DNA from: Nocardiopsis eucommiae
GTDB lineage: Bacteria; Actinomycetota; Actinomycetes; Streptosporangiales; Streptosporangiaceae
Direction of reading: 5' to 3'
Length of the DNA stretch: 64,000 bases
Assembly: GCA_018388625.1 (NCBI GenBank)
Contig: CP074402.1
Coordinates: 3,286,001 to 3,350,000, forward strand
Below the pieces are notes generated by a model that worked only from the letters and a program-made list of their open reading frames with translations, was not told the origin of the DNA and did not search any database. Shown here one piece after another: positions 17,962-27,318 of this stretch (positions are counted from its first letter, which is position 1; every line of letters begins with the position of its first letter). A program made the position numbers and the translations under genes.

Positions 17962-17991
17962 TTGACTTCATGGATTGTTAACGCCAACAAT
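17962..17991 (+). promoter_or_regulatory. Promoter of the arabinose operon with operator O1
   Basis: TTGACT (17962-17967) can serve as a -35 element, with a weak -10 AACAAT at 17986-17991. The core GTTAACGCCAAC at 17977-17988 overlaps the -10, inside the near-palindrome TTGTTAACGCCAACAA (17975-17990). It shares its core with three other sites near this operon and its regulator gene, so it is a probable AraR-type operator that blocks polymerase. Confidence 0.6.
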
Positions 17992-18048
17992 GTTGGCCAG
18001 CTCACACTGATGGCCCCAGGTCTCGGAGAACCGAGCCTGGGAGGAACC

Positions 18049-19819
18049 ATGCAGCACGCGCAGCCGCGAAGGGACCCCCGTTGCCCACGAATGTTAACGC
18101 CCACAATTCTGACGCGGACGTCGGGGAGGGCCGCGCGGCGCCCGACTCCGTGGTGCTCGGAATCGACTTCGGGACCCTCTCCGGCCGGGCCGTCGTGGTC
18201 CGCGTCAGCGACGGGGCCGAACTGGGCACGGCCGAGCACGTCTACCGGCGCGGGGTGATCACGGACCACCTGCCCGGCGACGACCGCCCCTCGAACCGGA
18301 GACCGCCCTCCAGGACCCCGACGACTACCGCGAGGTCCTCAGGCGCGCCGTCCCCGCCGCCCTGCGAGAGGCCGGGGTCGCACCCGAGCGGGTCGTCGGC
18401 GTCGGCACCGACTTCACCTCCTGCACCGTGCTGCCGGTGACCGCCGACGGCATCCCGCTGTGCGAACTGGCCGACCTGGCCGACCGCCCACACGCCTGGC
18501 CCAAGCTGTGGCGCCACCACGCCGCCCAGCCCGAGGCCGACGAGATCAACGCCCTGGCCGCCGAACGCGGCGAGTCGTGGCTGCCCCGGTACGGCGGAAG
18601 GATCTCCTCGGAGTGGCAGTTCGCCAAGGCCCTCCAGGTGCTGCGCGACGATCCCGGGGTCTACGAACGCACCGCGCGCTGGATCGAGGGCGCCGACTGG
18701 ATCGTCTGGGAACTGTGCGGCCGCGAGACCCGCAACGTGTCCAGCGCCGGTTACAAGGGCATCCACCAGGACGGCGCGTGGCCCTCCCGGGACTTCCTCG
18801 CCGCCCTGGACCCGCGTTTCACCGACTTCGTCAGCGAACGGCTCGACCACCCGCTCTCCCAGCTGGGCGGGCGCGCGGGCGGGCTCACGGCCCGCGCCGC
18901 CGCCTGGACCGGGCTGCGGGAGGGCACCCCCGTCGCCGTCGGCAACATCGACGCGCACGTCACGGCGGCCACCGCCCGGACCACCGGCCCCGGTCGGATG
19001 CTCGCCATCATGGGCACCAGCACCTGCCACGTGATGAACTCCGAGGTGCTGGCCGAGGTGCCGGGGATGTGCGGCATGACCCTGGGCGGGATCACGCCGG
19101 GCATGTGGGGCTACGAGGCCGGGCAGAGCGGCGTGGGCGACATCTTCGGCTGGTTCGTCGACACCCACGTTCCCCCCGTGTACCACGAGGAGGCCGCCTC
19201 CGAGGGGGTCTCCGTCCACGAACTGCTCTCCGACAGGGCGTCCCACCAGGCCGTGGGCGAACACGGCCTGGTGGCCCTGGACTGGCACAGCGGGAACCGC
19301 TCGGTCCTGGTCGACCACTCCCTGTCCGGGGTGCTGGTGGGCATGACGCTGGCCACCCGGCCCGAGGACGTCTACCGGGCCCTGGTGGAGGCCACCGCCT
19401 TCGGCACCCGCACCATCGTCGAGGCCTTCACCGGCGCCGGGATCCCGGTTCACGACTTCACTGTGGGCGGCGGGATGGTCCGCAACCCCTTCGTCCTCCA
19501 GGTCTACGCGGACGTGCTGAACAGGCCCCTGCACGTGGTGGACACCGAGCACAGCTGCGCGGTGGGGGCCGCGATCCACGCGGCGGTCGCGGCCGGGGCC
19601 CACCCGGACGTCCACGCGGCCTCCCAGGTGATGGGGCGGGTCCGCGCGGACACCGTCGACCCCGACCCGGAGCGGGCCGCCGCCTACGACGCGCTCTTCG
19701 CGATCTACTCCGAACTCCACGACCACTTCGGCCGGGGCGGCAGCGACAGCCTGCGTCGGCTGCGCGCCCTGCGCGGCGCCGCGTTCACCACCGGCTCCAC
19801 CCCCGAAGGGAAGCGATGA
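18049..19819 (+). CDS. araB: L-ribulokinase AraB (two one-base breaks)
   Basis: FGGY-family sugar kinase of about 590 residues phosphorylating L-ribulose to L-ribulose 5-phosphate. ATG 18049 follows a strong GGGAGGA; reaching the kinase frame needs one C in the run 18075-18079, and a second gap at 18287-18290 otherwise ends the frame. TTG at 18081 is the alternative start. Motifs: VLGIDFGTLSGRAVVVRV (ATP-site strand typical of AraB), GTDFTSCTVLPV, GNIDAHVTAATA, MGTSTCHVMNS, and GGGMVRNPFVLQVYADV near the C-terminus. The stop overlaps araD as ATGA. Operator O2 (GTTAACGCCCAC, 18093-18104) lies inside the early coding region. Confidence 0.9.
18093..18104. promoter_or_regulatory. Operator O2 of the arabinose regulon
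   Basis: GTTAACGCCCAC, 10 of 12 bases like O1, placed 116 bases downstream of it, near eleven helical turns. Two operators so spaced would allow looping or a roadblock. It lies within the predicted araB coding sequence. Confidence 0.5.
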
Positions 19820-20522
19820 CCCCCACCGACCCGCTCCGCACCGACACACGGCAGCAGCTGGACCGGCACCGCACGGAGGTCGAACGCCTCCGACTGAGGG
19901 TCTGCGAGCTCCATGCGGAGCTGCCCCGCTGGAACCTGGTCACGTGGACCAGCGGCAACGTCTCGGCCCGCGTCCCCGGTACCGACCTGATGGTGATCAA
20001 GCCCAGCGGCGTCTCCTACGACGACCTGCGGCCCCGGGACGTCGTCGTGTGCGACCTGCACGGGCGGCTGGTCGAGGGGGACCACAACCCCTCCAGCGAC
20101 ACCGACGCCCACGCCCACGTCTACCGTGCCCGGCCCGACGTCGGCGGGGTCGTGCACACCCACAGCCCCTACGCCACCGCCTGGGCCGCCCGGGGGAGGC
20201 CATCCCCTGCGCGGTCACCGCCATGGCGGACGAGTTCGGCGGCGACATCCCGGTGGGCCCGTTCGCGCTCATCGGGGACGACTCCATCGGCCGGGGGATC
20301 GTCACGACCCTGGAGGGCCACCGCTCCCCCGCCGTCCTCATGCGCGGCCACGGCGTGTTCACCGTCGGCGCCTCCGCGAAGGCGGCGGTCAAGGCCGCGG
20401 TCATGTGCGAGGACGTGGCCCGCACCATCCACATCGCCCGCCAGGGCGGCCCCGTCGAACGCCTGCCCCAGGCCGACATCGACGCCCTCCACCACCGCTA
20501 CCAGAACGCCTACGGACAGTAA
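19816..20522 (+). CDS. araD: L-ribulose-5-phosphate 4-epimerase AraD (one-base break)
   Basis: Class II aldolase/epimerase fold, about 235 residues, converting L-ribulose 5-phosphate to D-xylulose 5-phosphate. Family motifs: LVTWTSGNVSARVPGTDLMVIKPSGVSYDDL, VVEGDHNPSSDTDAH-type substrate loop, zinc ligands in GVVHTHSPYATAWAA, and the late histidine in VLMRGHGVFTVG. One base is short in the run 20192-20196; adding it gives AARGEAIPCAVTAMADEFGGD. It overlaps araB by ATGA, and araA begins 9 bases after its stop, so the three are one translation unit. Confidence 0.9.
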
Positions 20523-20531
20523 GGAAGCCCC

Positions 20532-21967
20532 GTGCCCCCACCCACGCCCCCGCGAGCAGCAACCCGGCGGTGCGCACGCGCCGCCCCCGGATCGGGCTCC
20601 TCGGCGTCATGCAGCCGCTCTACGACGCCATGATCCCCGGCATCACGGAGCACCAGGCCGCCTACGCCCGACGGCTCACCGAGAGCCTCTCCGACGTGGC
20701 CGAGTGGACCCTCGCCCCACCGGTCCGCGGCCGGGAGGACGCAGAGGCGGCGATCCGTGACTTCGAGGGCCGGGACCTGGACGGGGTCCTCGTCGTCATG
20801 CTCACCTACGGCCCCTCCCTCCGTGTGACACGGGCCCTGACCGGGACCCGACTCCCCCTCGCTCTCGCCAACACCCAGCCCGACCCCGCCGTCAGCGCCT
20901 CCTGGGACATGGCCGACATGACCTACAACCAGGGGATCCACGGGGCCCAGGACACCGCCAACGCACTGGTCCGGGCCGGGGTCGACTTCGAGGTCGTCAC
21001 CGGTGACTGGCACAGCCCCGACTTCGCGGAGCGGGTGGACCGCTGGGCCCGGGCCGCGCACACCGTCAGCGCACTGCGGCGGCTGCGCGTGGGCGTGTTC
21101 GGCTACCCGATGAACGGTATGGGCGACGCCCGGGTGGACGAGACCGCCCTGCTGCGCGCACTCGGCCCCGAGGTGCACGTGATCGCCCCCGGCACCCTGC
21201 ACCGCACCATGGCCGACCTGCCCGAACAGGCCGTCAACGACCTCCTCTCGTGGGAGGACGAGGTGTTCGACGTCGACGTCCGTCTGTCCCGGGAGGAACG
21301 CGAGGACCACGCCCGCATGCAGCTGGGCATCGAACACCTCCTGGAGGAGTCGGGGTGCGGTGCCTACTCCACCCACTTCGACGCCATCGGTGAGGACGGC
21401 CGCTTCGCCCGCCTCCCCATGGCGGCCGCCTCCACCCTCATGGCCCAGGGCTACGGGTTCGCCGGGGAGGGCGACGTCCTGGCGGCCGCCATCGTCCACG
21501 CCGGGCACCGGCTGGCGGGGGACGGCCACTTCACCGAGATGTACGCGATGGACTTCCCCAGCGACTCCATCCTGATGAGCCACATGGGCGAGGGGAACTG
21601 GCGGCTGGCCCGCGAGGACGAGCCCACCCGGATGATCAAACGGCCGCTGGGCATCGGGGGTCTGGCCGATCCGCCGACCATCCTGTTCCGGTACCGGCCC
21701 GGGCCCGCCACCCTGGCCTCCCTGGTCTCGTTGGGCGGCGAGCGCTTCCGCCTGGTGGTGGCCGAGGGCGAGGTGCTGGACTCCCCCGAACTACCCGCCC
21801 TGGAGATGCCCTACGGACAGTTCCGCCCCGCGTCGGGTGTCCGGGGATGCATGGACGCCTGGCTGCGCGCGGGCGGCACCCACCACATGGTCATGAACGC
21901 CGGTCGGATCGCCCAGGACTGGAAGGTCCTGTGCGAGCTGGCCGGGATCGAGTACGTCCAGGTCTGA
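20532..21967 (+). CDS. araA: L-arabinose isomerase-family protein, divergent type (one-base break)
   Basis: Sugar isomerase of the L-fucose/L-arabinose isomerase fold, about 478 residues, converting L-arabinose to L-ribulose. GTG 20532 has a TAAGGAAG ribosome site five bases away; joining it to the main frame needs one C in 20535-20539. The start IGLLGVMQPLYDAMIPG is unlike the classical AraA start. Metal-ligand candidates are the Glu of GEGDVLAAAIVHAG, the Glu of HFTEMYAMDFP, the His of SILMSHMGEGNW and the His of AGGTHHMVMN, all in the expected order. Its position between araD and a ChvE-type importer supports the arabinose role; a related pentose or fucose substrate is possible. Confidence 0.8.
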
Positions 21968-21990
21968 GACGGCCCGGGCCCCGCAGCGGA

Positions 21991-22008
21991 CCGGCGCCCC
22001 CGCGCCGG
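21991..22008 (+). terminator. Small stem-loop between araA and the binding-protein gene
   Basis: CCGGCGC / GCGCCGG with a four-base loop in the 78-base gap. It is too weak to be a clear terminator; it may stabilise or partly end the upstream message so that catalytic and transport genes are expressed at different levels. Confidence 0.35.
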
Positions 22009-22045
22009 CCCTCCCCTCACGACACTCCCCAGGAAAGCAGGACCG

Positions 22046-23137
22046 ATGTCACGACCACCACTCCTACCCCTCGCCGCGACCCTCGTCAGCGCGACCCTGG
22101 CCCTGACCGCCTGCAACGGGGTCGGTGACGCCGCCCGCCCCCAGGGTGAGAACGGGGTCATCGGCATCGCCATGCCCACCCAGTCGTCCGAACGCTGGGT
22201 CAACGACGGCGCCAACATGGTCGCCGAGTTCGAGGAGCGCGGCTACGGCACCGACCTCCAGTACGCCGAGGACGTCGTCCAGGACCAGATCTCCCAGATC
22301 GAGAACATGATCACGCGCGGAGTGGACCTCCTGGTCATCGCGTCCATCGACGGTGAGGCCCTGGGCGACGTGATCGACACGGCCGCCGACAACGACATCC
22401 CGGTGATCGCCTACGACCGGCTCATCATGGGCAGCGAGAACGTGGACTACTACGCCACCTTCGACAACTTCGAGGTAGGTGTGCTCCAGGGCCAGTACAT
22501 CGTCGACTCGCTGGACCTGGAGAACGAGGACGGTCCGTTCGACATCGAACTGTTCGGCGGCTCCCCCGACGACAACAACGCCTACTTCTTCAACGACGGC
22601 GCCATGTCGGTGCTCCAGCCGCACATCGACGACGGCACCCTGGAGGTGCGCAGCGGGCAGACCTCCATGGAGCAGATCGCCACGCCGCGCTGGGACGGCG
22701 CCGTCGCCCAGTCGCGGATGGACAACCTGCTCAGCGCCAACTACTCCGAGGAGGAGGTGGACGCGGTCCTGTCACCCTTCGACGGCATCAGCCTCGGGGT
22801 GATCGAGTCCCTGCGGGCGGTGGGCTACGGCTCCGACTCCCGCCCCCTGCCGATCGTCACCGGCCAGGACGCCGACCTGTCCTCGGTGCGGTCCATCATC
22901 GCCGGGGAGCAGACCCAGACCGTCTTCAAGGACACGCGCGCGCTGGCCACCCAGACCGTCGACATGTCCGAGGCGATCCTGGCGGGCGACGAGGTGCCGG
23001 TCAACGACACCGACACCTACGACAACGGCGTCAGGGTCGTCCCCTCGTTCCTGCTGGAGCCGGTCTCGGTGGACCTGGACAACTACCACGAGGTGCTGGT
23101 CGAGAGCGGCTACTACGAGGAGACCGACCTCGAATGA
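22046..23137 (+). CDS. chvE: ChvE-type sugar-binding lipoprotein
   Basis: A 363-residue periplasmic-binding-type lipoprotein. The signal ends with the lipobox LTAC (Cys 23). The mature part shows the ChvE family pattern: [91 protein letters not shown] and [28 protein letters not shown]. ChvE proteins bind arabinose, xylose, galactose and glucose; the operon suggests L-arabinose or its oligosaccharides. ATG 22046 follows AGGAAAGCAGG. The stop overlaps the ATPase gene (ATGA). Frame intact. Confidence 0.9.
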   Translation: MSRPPLLPLAATLVSATLALTACNGVGDAARPQGENGVIGIAMPTQSSERWVNDGANMVAEFEERGYGTDLQYAEDVVQDQISQIENMITRGVDLLVIASIDGEALGDVIDTAADNDIPVIAYDRLIMGSENVDYYATFDNFEVGVLQGQYIVDSLDLENEDGPFDIELFGGSPDDNNAYFFNDGAMSVLQPHIDDGTLEVRSGQTSMEQIATPRWDGAVAQSRMDNLLSANYSEEEVDAVLSPFDGISLGVIESLRAVGYGSDSRPLPIVTGQDADLSSVRSIIAGEQTQTVFKDTRALATQTVDMSEAILAGDEVPVNDTDTYDNGVRVVPSFLLEPVSVDLDNYHEVLVESGYYEETDLE

Positions 23138-24698
23138 GTGCCCCGAACCCCGCGTCTCCGCTGCTGCGCATGCGGGACATCCGTAAGGAGTTCCCCGGCG
23201 TACGGGCCCTGGACGGAGTCGCGCTGGACGTGGCCCACGGAAGCATCCACGCCCTCATGGGCGAGAACGGTGCGGGCAAGTCCACTCTGATGAAGGTGCT
23301 CAGCGGCGTGCACCCGGCCGGTTCCTTCACCGGGCTGGTGGAGGTGGACGGCGAACCCCGCGCCTTCTCCGACGTCGCCGCCAGCGAGCGGGCCGGGATC
23401 GCCATCATCCACCAGGAACTCGCCCTCGTCCCCCAGCTGTCCCTCAGCGAGAACGTGCTCCTGGGCCACGAGGAGACCCGGTACGGCGTCATCGACTGGG
23501 GCGCCACCCACGCCCGGGCGCGCGAACTGCTGCTGCGGGTCGGGCTGGACGAGAACCCCGCCACCGCCGTCTCCGCGCTGAGCATCGGTGCCCAGCAGAT
23601 GGTGGAGATCGCCAAGGCGCTGGCCAAGGACGTCCGGCTGCTCATCCTCGACGAGCCGACCTCGGCGCTCAACGAGGCCGAGAGCGACCGCCTGCTGGAC
23701 CTGCTCCTGGACCTGCGTGAGCAGGGGTGGCGTGCGTCCTCATCTCGCACAAGCTCGGTGAGGTGATGCGGGTGAGCGACGAGGTCACCATCCTGCGCGA
23801 CGGCCGCACGGTGGAGACCCTCGCCGTGGAACGCGACGACCGGGGCGGGGCCTCGATCGACGAGGACCGCGTCATCCGGGGGATGGTCGGCCGGGACCTG
23901 GACCAGCGCTACCCCGACCCCGACGGGGAGATCGGCCCGGTCCGCTTCGAGGTGCGCGACTGGACCGTGGACCACCCCACCCAGGCGGGTCGGCGCATGG
24001 TCGAGGGCGTGGACCTGACCCTGCGCCGGGGCGAGGTCGTGGGCCTGGCCGGACTCATGGGGGCGGGGCGCACCGAGTTCGCGATGAGCCTGTTCGGGCG
24101 CTCCTACGGCCGCTACGTCCGGGGCGGCCTGTTCCGCGACGGCGCCGAGCTGCGGGTGAACGACGTGGCCGCCGCCATCGCCGCGGGCGTCGCCTACGTG
24201 CCGGAGGACCGCAAGTCGCTGGGCCTGGTCCTGGACGACGACATCCGCCACAACACCACCCTGGCCGCCCTGGACCGGGTCTCCACCCGAGGCGTCCTCG
24301 ACCCGGGCCTGGAGACGGTGGAGGCCAGGCGCATGAGCGAGCGCATGCGGGTGCGCAGCCACGGGATCGACCAGACCGTGCGCACGCTCAGCGGCGGGAA
24401 CCAGCAGAAGGTCGTGCTGGGCAAGTGGATGTTCACCCGGCCCGAGCTGCTGATCCTGGACGAACCCACCCGCGGCATCGACGTGGGCGCGAAGTACGAG
24501 ATCTACCTGATCGTGCGCCGACTGGCGGCCGAGGGGGCCTGCGTCCTCCTCATCTCCTCCGAGCTGCCGGAGATCCTCGGCATGAGCGACCGCGTCTACG
24601 CCATGTGCGAGGGGCGCGTCACCGGCCAGGTCGCGGCGGCCGACGCCGACCAGGAAACCCTGATGAGACTCATGACCCGAACCGGGGACCCGACGTGA
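23134..24698 (+). CDS. gguA: Sugar ABC transporter ATP-binding protein, GguA type (one-base break)
   Basis: Two-cassette CUT2 ATPase of about 521 residues. Cassette 1 has Walker [10 protein letters not shown] (residues 43-51), the Q-loop [16 protein letters not shown], and Walker [14 protein letters not shown]; cassette 2 has the degenerate [16 protein letters not shown], signature [15 protein letters not shown] and Walker [15 protein letters not shown], the usual asymmetry of this family. The frame breaks at 23724-23727; one base turns REQGWRAS into [17 protein letters not shown]. The start overlaps chvE (ATGA) and the stop overlaps the permease start (GTGA). It energises L-arabinose import. 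Confidence 0.9.
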
Positions 24699-25915
24699 AA
24701 CTCCCGACCCGATCCCTGCTGCGGGGCAACACCCGCCAGTACGGCATGGCCATCGCCCTGGTGGCCGTCATCATCCTCTTCCAGGTCCTCACCGGGGGCC
24801 TGCTGCTCACCCCGCTGAACATCACCAACCTGATCATGCAGAACTCCTACATCCTGATCCTCGCGATCGGGATGATGCTGGTGATCATCACCGGCCACAT
24901 CGACCTCTCCGTGGGTTCGGTGGTGGCCTTCACCGGCGCGATGTCCGCGATCATGCTCACCTCCTGGGGGCTGCCGACCCCCGTGGTGGTCCCGATCGCG
25001 CTGCTGCTGGGAGCGGCCATCGGCGCCTGGCAGGGCTTCTGGGTCGCCTACGTGGGCGTGCCCGCGTTCATCGTGACCCTGGCCGGGATGCTGATCTTCC
25101 GGGGCGCCACCCTCGCGGCGCTGGGCGGGGAGTCCATCGCCCCGCTCCCGCAGTCGCTGCGGGTCATCGCCAGCGGATTCCTGCCCGGACAGTCGGACGG
25201 GCTCCACCTGCCCACCCTGGCCCTCGGAGCGGCCGGAGCGGCGGCCATCGTGTGGGTCCAGTGGCGTTCGCGGGCCCGCTCCCGCGCCCGCGACCTGCCG
25301 GTGCCTCCCACGGCGGTGACGGCCGCGAGCTCCGTGGTGGTGTCCGCCGCCATCGTCGCGTTCACCTACGCGCTGGCCGGGCACAACGGTCTGCCGCTCG
25401 TCGGTGTGCTGCTCATCGCGCTCATCGGCGGCTACGCGTTCGTGATGCGCTCCACCACCATGGGACGGCGCGTGTACGCCGTGGGCGGCAGCGAGCGGGC
25501 CGCCGCGCTGTCGGGGATCCGCACCAGGAGGGTCACGTTCTGGGTGTTCGTGAACATGGGAGTGCTCTCGGCGCTGGCCGGGCTCATCTTCACCGCCCGG
25601 CTGAACGCCGCCACCCCCGGCGCGGGCACCATGTTCGAGCTGGACGCCATCGCGGCGGCCTTCATCGGCGGCGCCTCGGCGTCCGGCGGGGTGGGCAGTG
25701 TGATCGGAGCGGTCATCGGCGCCCTGTTCATGGGCGTGCTCAACAACGGCATGTCGCTGATCGGCCTCGGTGTGGACTGGCAGCAGTTCATCAAGGGCCT
25801 GGTCCTGCTGCTGGCGGTGGCCTTCGACATCTACAACAAGAAGCGGGTGGGCGGTTCCGCGCCGATCCTTCCGGGGCTGACTAGGCGCTCTCCCGCTCGA
25901 CGAGAGTCGGGGTGA
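24695..25915 (+). CDS. gguB: Sugar ABC transporter permease, GguB type
   Basis: A roughly 400-residue inner-membrane permease of the CUT2 class with about ten hydrophobic segments. Family landmarks: NITNLIMQNSYILILAIGMMLVIITGHIDLSVGS, GVPAFIVTLAGMLIFRGATL, YAVGGSERAAALSGI and FIGGASASGGVGSVIGAVIGALFMGVLNNGMSL. GTG 24695 overlaps the ATPase stop. As printed it ends at 25915, overlapping the regulator gene by 35 bases; if the G run 25873-25876 is one base short, it ends PGAD at 25884 and the two convergent stop codons share the palindrome CTAG. I favour the shorter end. Confidence 0.87.
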   Translation: MKLPTRSLLRGNTRQYGMAIALVAVIILFQVLTGGLLLTPLNITNLIMQNSYILILAIGMMLVIITGHIDLSVGSVVAFTGAMSAIMLTSWGLPTPVVVPIALLLGAAIGAWQGFWVAYVGVPAFIVTLAGMLIFRGATLAALGGESIAPLPQSLRVIASGFLPGQSDGLHLPTLALGAAGAAAIVWVQWRSRARSRARDLPVPPTAVTAASSVVVSAAIVAFTYALAGHNGLPLVGVLLIALIGGYAFVMRSTTMGRRVYAVGGSERAAALSGIRTRRVTFWVFVNMGVLSALAGLIFTARLNAATPGAGTMFELDAIAAAFIGGASASGGVGSVIGAVIGALFMGVLNNGMSLIGLGVDWQQFIKGLVLLLAVAFDIYNKKRVGGSAPILPGLTRRSPARRESG

Positions 25916-26897
25916 CGATGCGGCGCTCGGCCCGCTGCTCGCCGGAGATCCCGGAGAGCAGCAGGCTGAGCGCCTCGGCGGCCACCGTGTCGAAGTCGGG
26001 GCGCACGGTGGTCAGGGGCGGGATGAAGTAGCCCGCCTCGGGGACGTCGTCGAACCCGACCACGCTGACGTCCCCGGGAACGGAGCGGCCGCGTTCCGAC
26101 ATGGCGCGCAGGATTCCGAGGGCCAGGTGGTCGTTGGCGGCGAAGACCGCCGTGACCTCGGGCATGCGGGCGAGCATCAGTCCCGCGCGGTAGCCCGAGG
26201 CGGCGCTCCAGTCGGCGGGGCTGACCGGGGGGACCTCGACGCCCGCCTCCTCCAGGGTCTGCCGCCAGCCCCGTTGGCGTCCGGCGGCGTCGAACCAGTC
26301 CTCGGGACCGGAGACGTGCCAGACCGTCTCGTGCCCCGCGTCCAACAGGTGCCGCGTGGCCAGTCGGGCCCCGGCCTCCTGGTCGACGGTGACCAGGGCG
26401 GCCCCGGCGCGCTCGGGATCGCCGTCGACCGTCACCAGGGGCACGTCGGTCGGGACCTCCGTCAGGGCCGCGTCGGCGGCGGCGGTGGGGGCTATCACCA
26501 CGATTCCCGCGGCCCGCTGCTCACGGTGGTGTTCCACGGCCGCGGTGATGGAGCCCCGGTCCAGGACCCGGACCCGGCGCACGCTCACCACGAAGCCCTG
26601 GGCAGCGGCGGCCAGTTCGAAGGCGGCCAGCAACGAGGACGGGCCGAAGAGCGTGGAGTTCTGCGCCACGACACCGATGAGCTGTGACCTGCCGGTCGCC
26701 AGTGTGCGGGCCGCGCGGTTGGGGCGGTACCCGAGCTGTTCGATGGCGGCGCGCACCCGCAGCCTGGTCTGTTCGCGCACGTTGGGGTGCCCGTTGAGCA
26801 CGCGGGAGACGGTCTGGTGGGACACCCCCGCGAGCCGGGCGACGTCCGTCATCGCGGGGTCGCGGTTGGTCCGGGTGGAGGAGGAGGTGTGGTCCAC
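25881..26897 (-). CDS. araR: LacI-family regulator of the arabinose operon (AraR-like)
   Basis: A 338-residue repressor, convergent with the operon it probably controls. GTG 26897 is chosen because AAGGAG lies six bases upstream (26904-26909); the helix-turn-helix MTDVARLAGVSHQTVSRVLNGHPNV starts 15 residues in. The sensor domain shows IGVVAQNSTLFGPSSLLAAFE, AGIVVIAPTAAADAAL, VWHVSGPEDWFDA, TAVFAANDHLALGILRAM and VSVVGFDDVPEAGYFIPPLTTVRPDF, a pattern common in sugar-responsive LacI proteins. Two operators with the same core as those before araB lie upstream of its own start (26932-26943 and 27009-27020), so autoregulation is likely. The inducer is inferred to be L-arabinose. Confidence 0.82.
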   Translation of the reverse strand: MDHTSSSTRTNRDPAMTDVARLAGVSHQTVSRVLNGHPNVREQTRLRVRAAIEQLGYRPNRAARTLATGRSQLIGVVAQNSTLFGPSSLLAAFELAAAAQGFVVSVRRVRVLDRGSITAAVEHHREQRAAGIVVIAPTAAADAALTEVPTDVPLVTVDGDPERAGAALVTVDQEAGARLATRHLLDAGHETVWHVSGPEDWFDAAGRQRGWRQTLEEAGVEVPPVSPADWSAASGYRAGLMLARMPEVTAVFAANDHLALGILRAMSERGRSVPGDVSVVGFDDVPEAGYFIPPLTTVRPDFDTVAAEALSLLLSGISGEQRAERRIVTPTLVERESA

Positions 26898-26931
26898 CCA
26901 TGACTCCTTGGCTGCTGCTATCGGGGGCTGA

Positions 26932-26943
26932 GTTGGCGCTAAC
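26932..26943. promoter_or_regulatory. Operator O3 of the arabinose regulon
   Basis: GTTGGCGCTAAC, whose reverse complement GTTAGCGCCAAC matches O1 at 11 of 12 bases. It lies 35 bases upstream of the regulator start. Confidence 0.6.
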
Positions 26944-27008
26944 ATATCCCACTCACCCCAAAGGTTCAATGTTCCTGGGCCCTGCGAGGACCCTCCAGCA
27001 CTCAACTT

Positions 27009-27020
27009 GTTAGCGCTCAC
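27009..27020. promoter_or_regulatory. Operator O4 of the arabinose regulon
   Basis: GTTAGCGCTCAC, matching the shared core GTTAxCGCyxAC, 77 bases from O3 and 112 bases from the regulator start. Confidence 0.55.
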
Positions 27021-27318
27021 GGAACACTGCGGTGCGCTCCGGCGAGGCGCTCGGGCCGGATCTGGGGCCGGGGATCGCTGGGACCCGGGCAGGGTGTTCA
27101 CCTGAACGGTGCCGCGATCGGCGCTCCGGGCAGAGCACAAAGAGCACCGGGACCGGTTCGTCGCGGGGCTCGCCGGGCACCATTCCCTCAAGGTGACCGA
27201 GTACGTACGACCGGTTCCCGCCCCTGCCCCGTGGAAGCCACGAGTAGCCCAGCCCCCGCAGCCCCCAGCCCCGACCGCCGATCGGTCGGTGTCCGCCACG
27301 TCCAGGAGGAGGCCCTAC
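27021..27318. other. Intergenic stretch, no gene seen
   Basis: About 300 bases between operator O4 and the amidase start. A Pro- and Ala-rich frame is open in phase with the amidase, but the strong ribosome site AGGAGGA at 27304-27310 argues that translation begins only at 27319. Confidence 0.5.

Noticed and set aside
18081..19819. TTG at 18081 as the araB start
   Set aside because: Possible, with AAGGGA upstream, but ATG 18049 has a stronger GGGAGGA and enters the kinase frame after one base in the run 18075-18079, matching the error pattern. Kept as an alternative.
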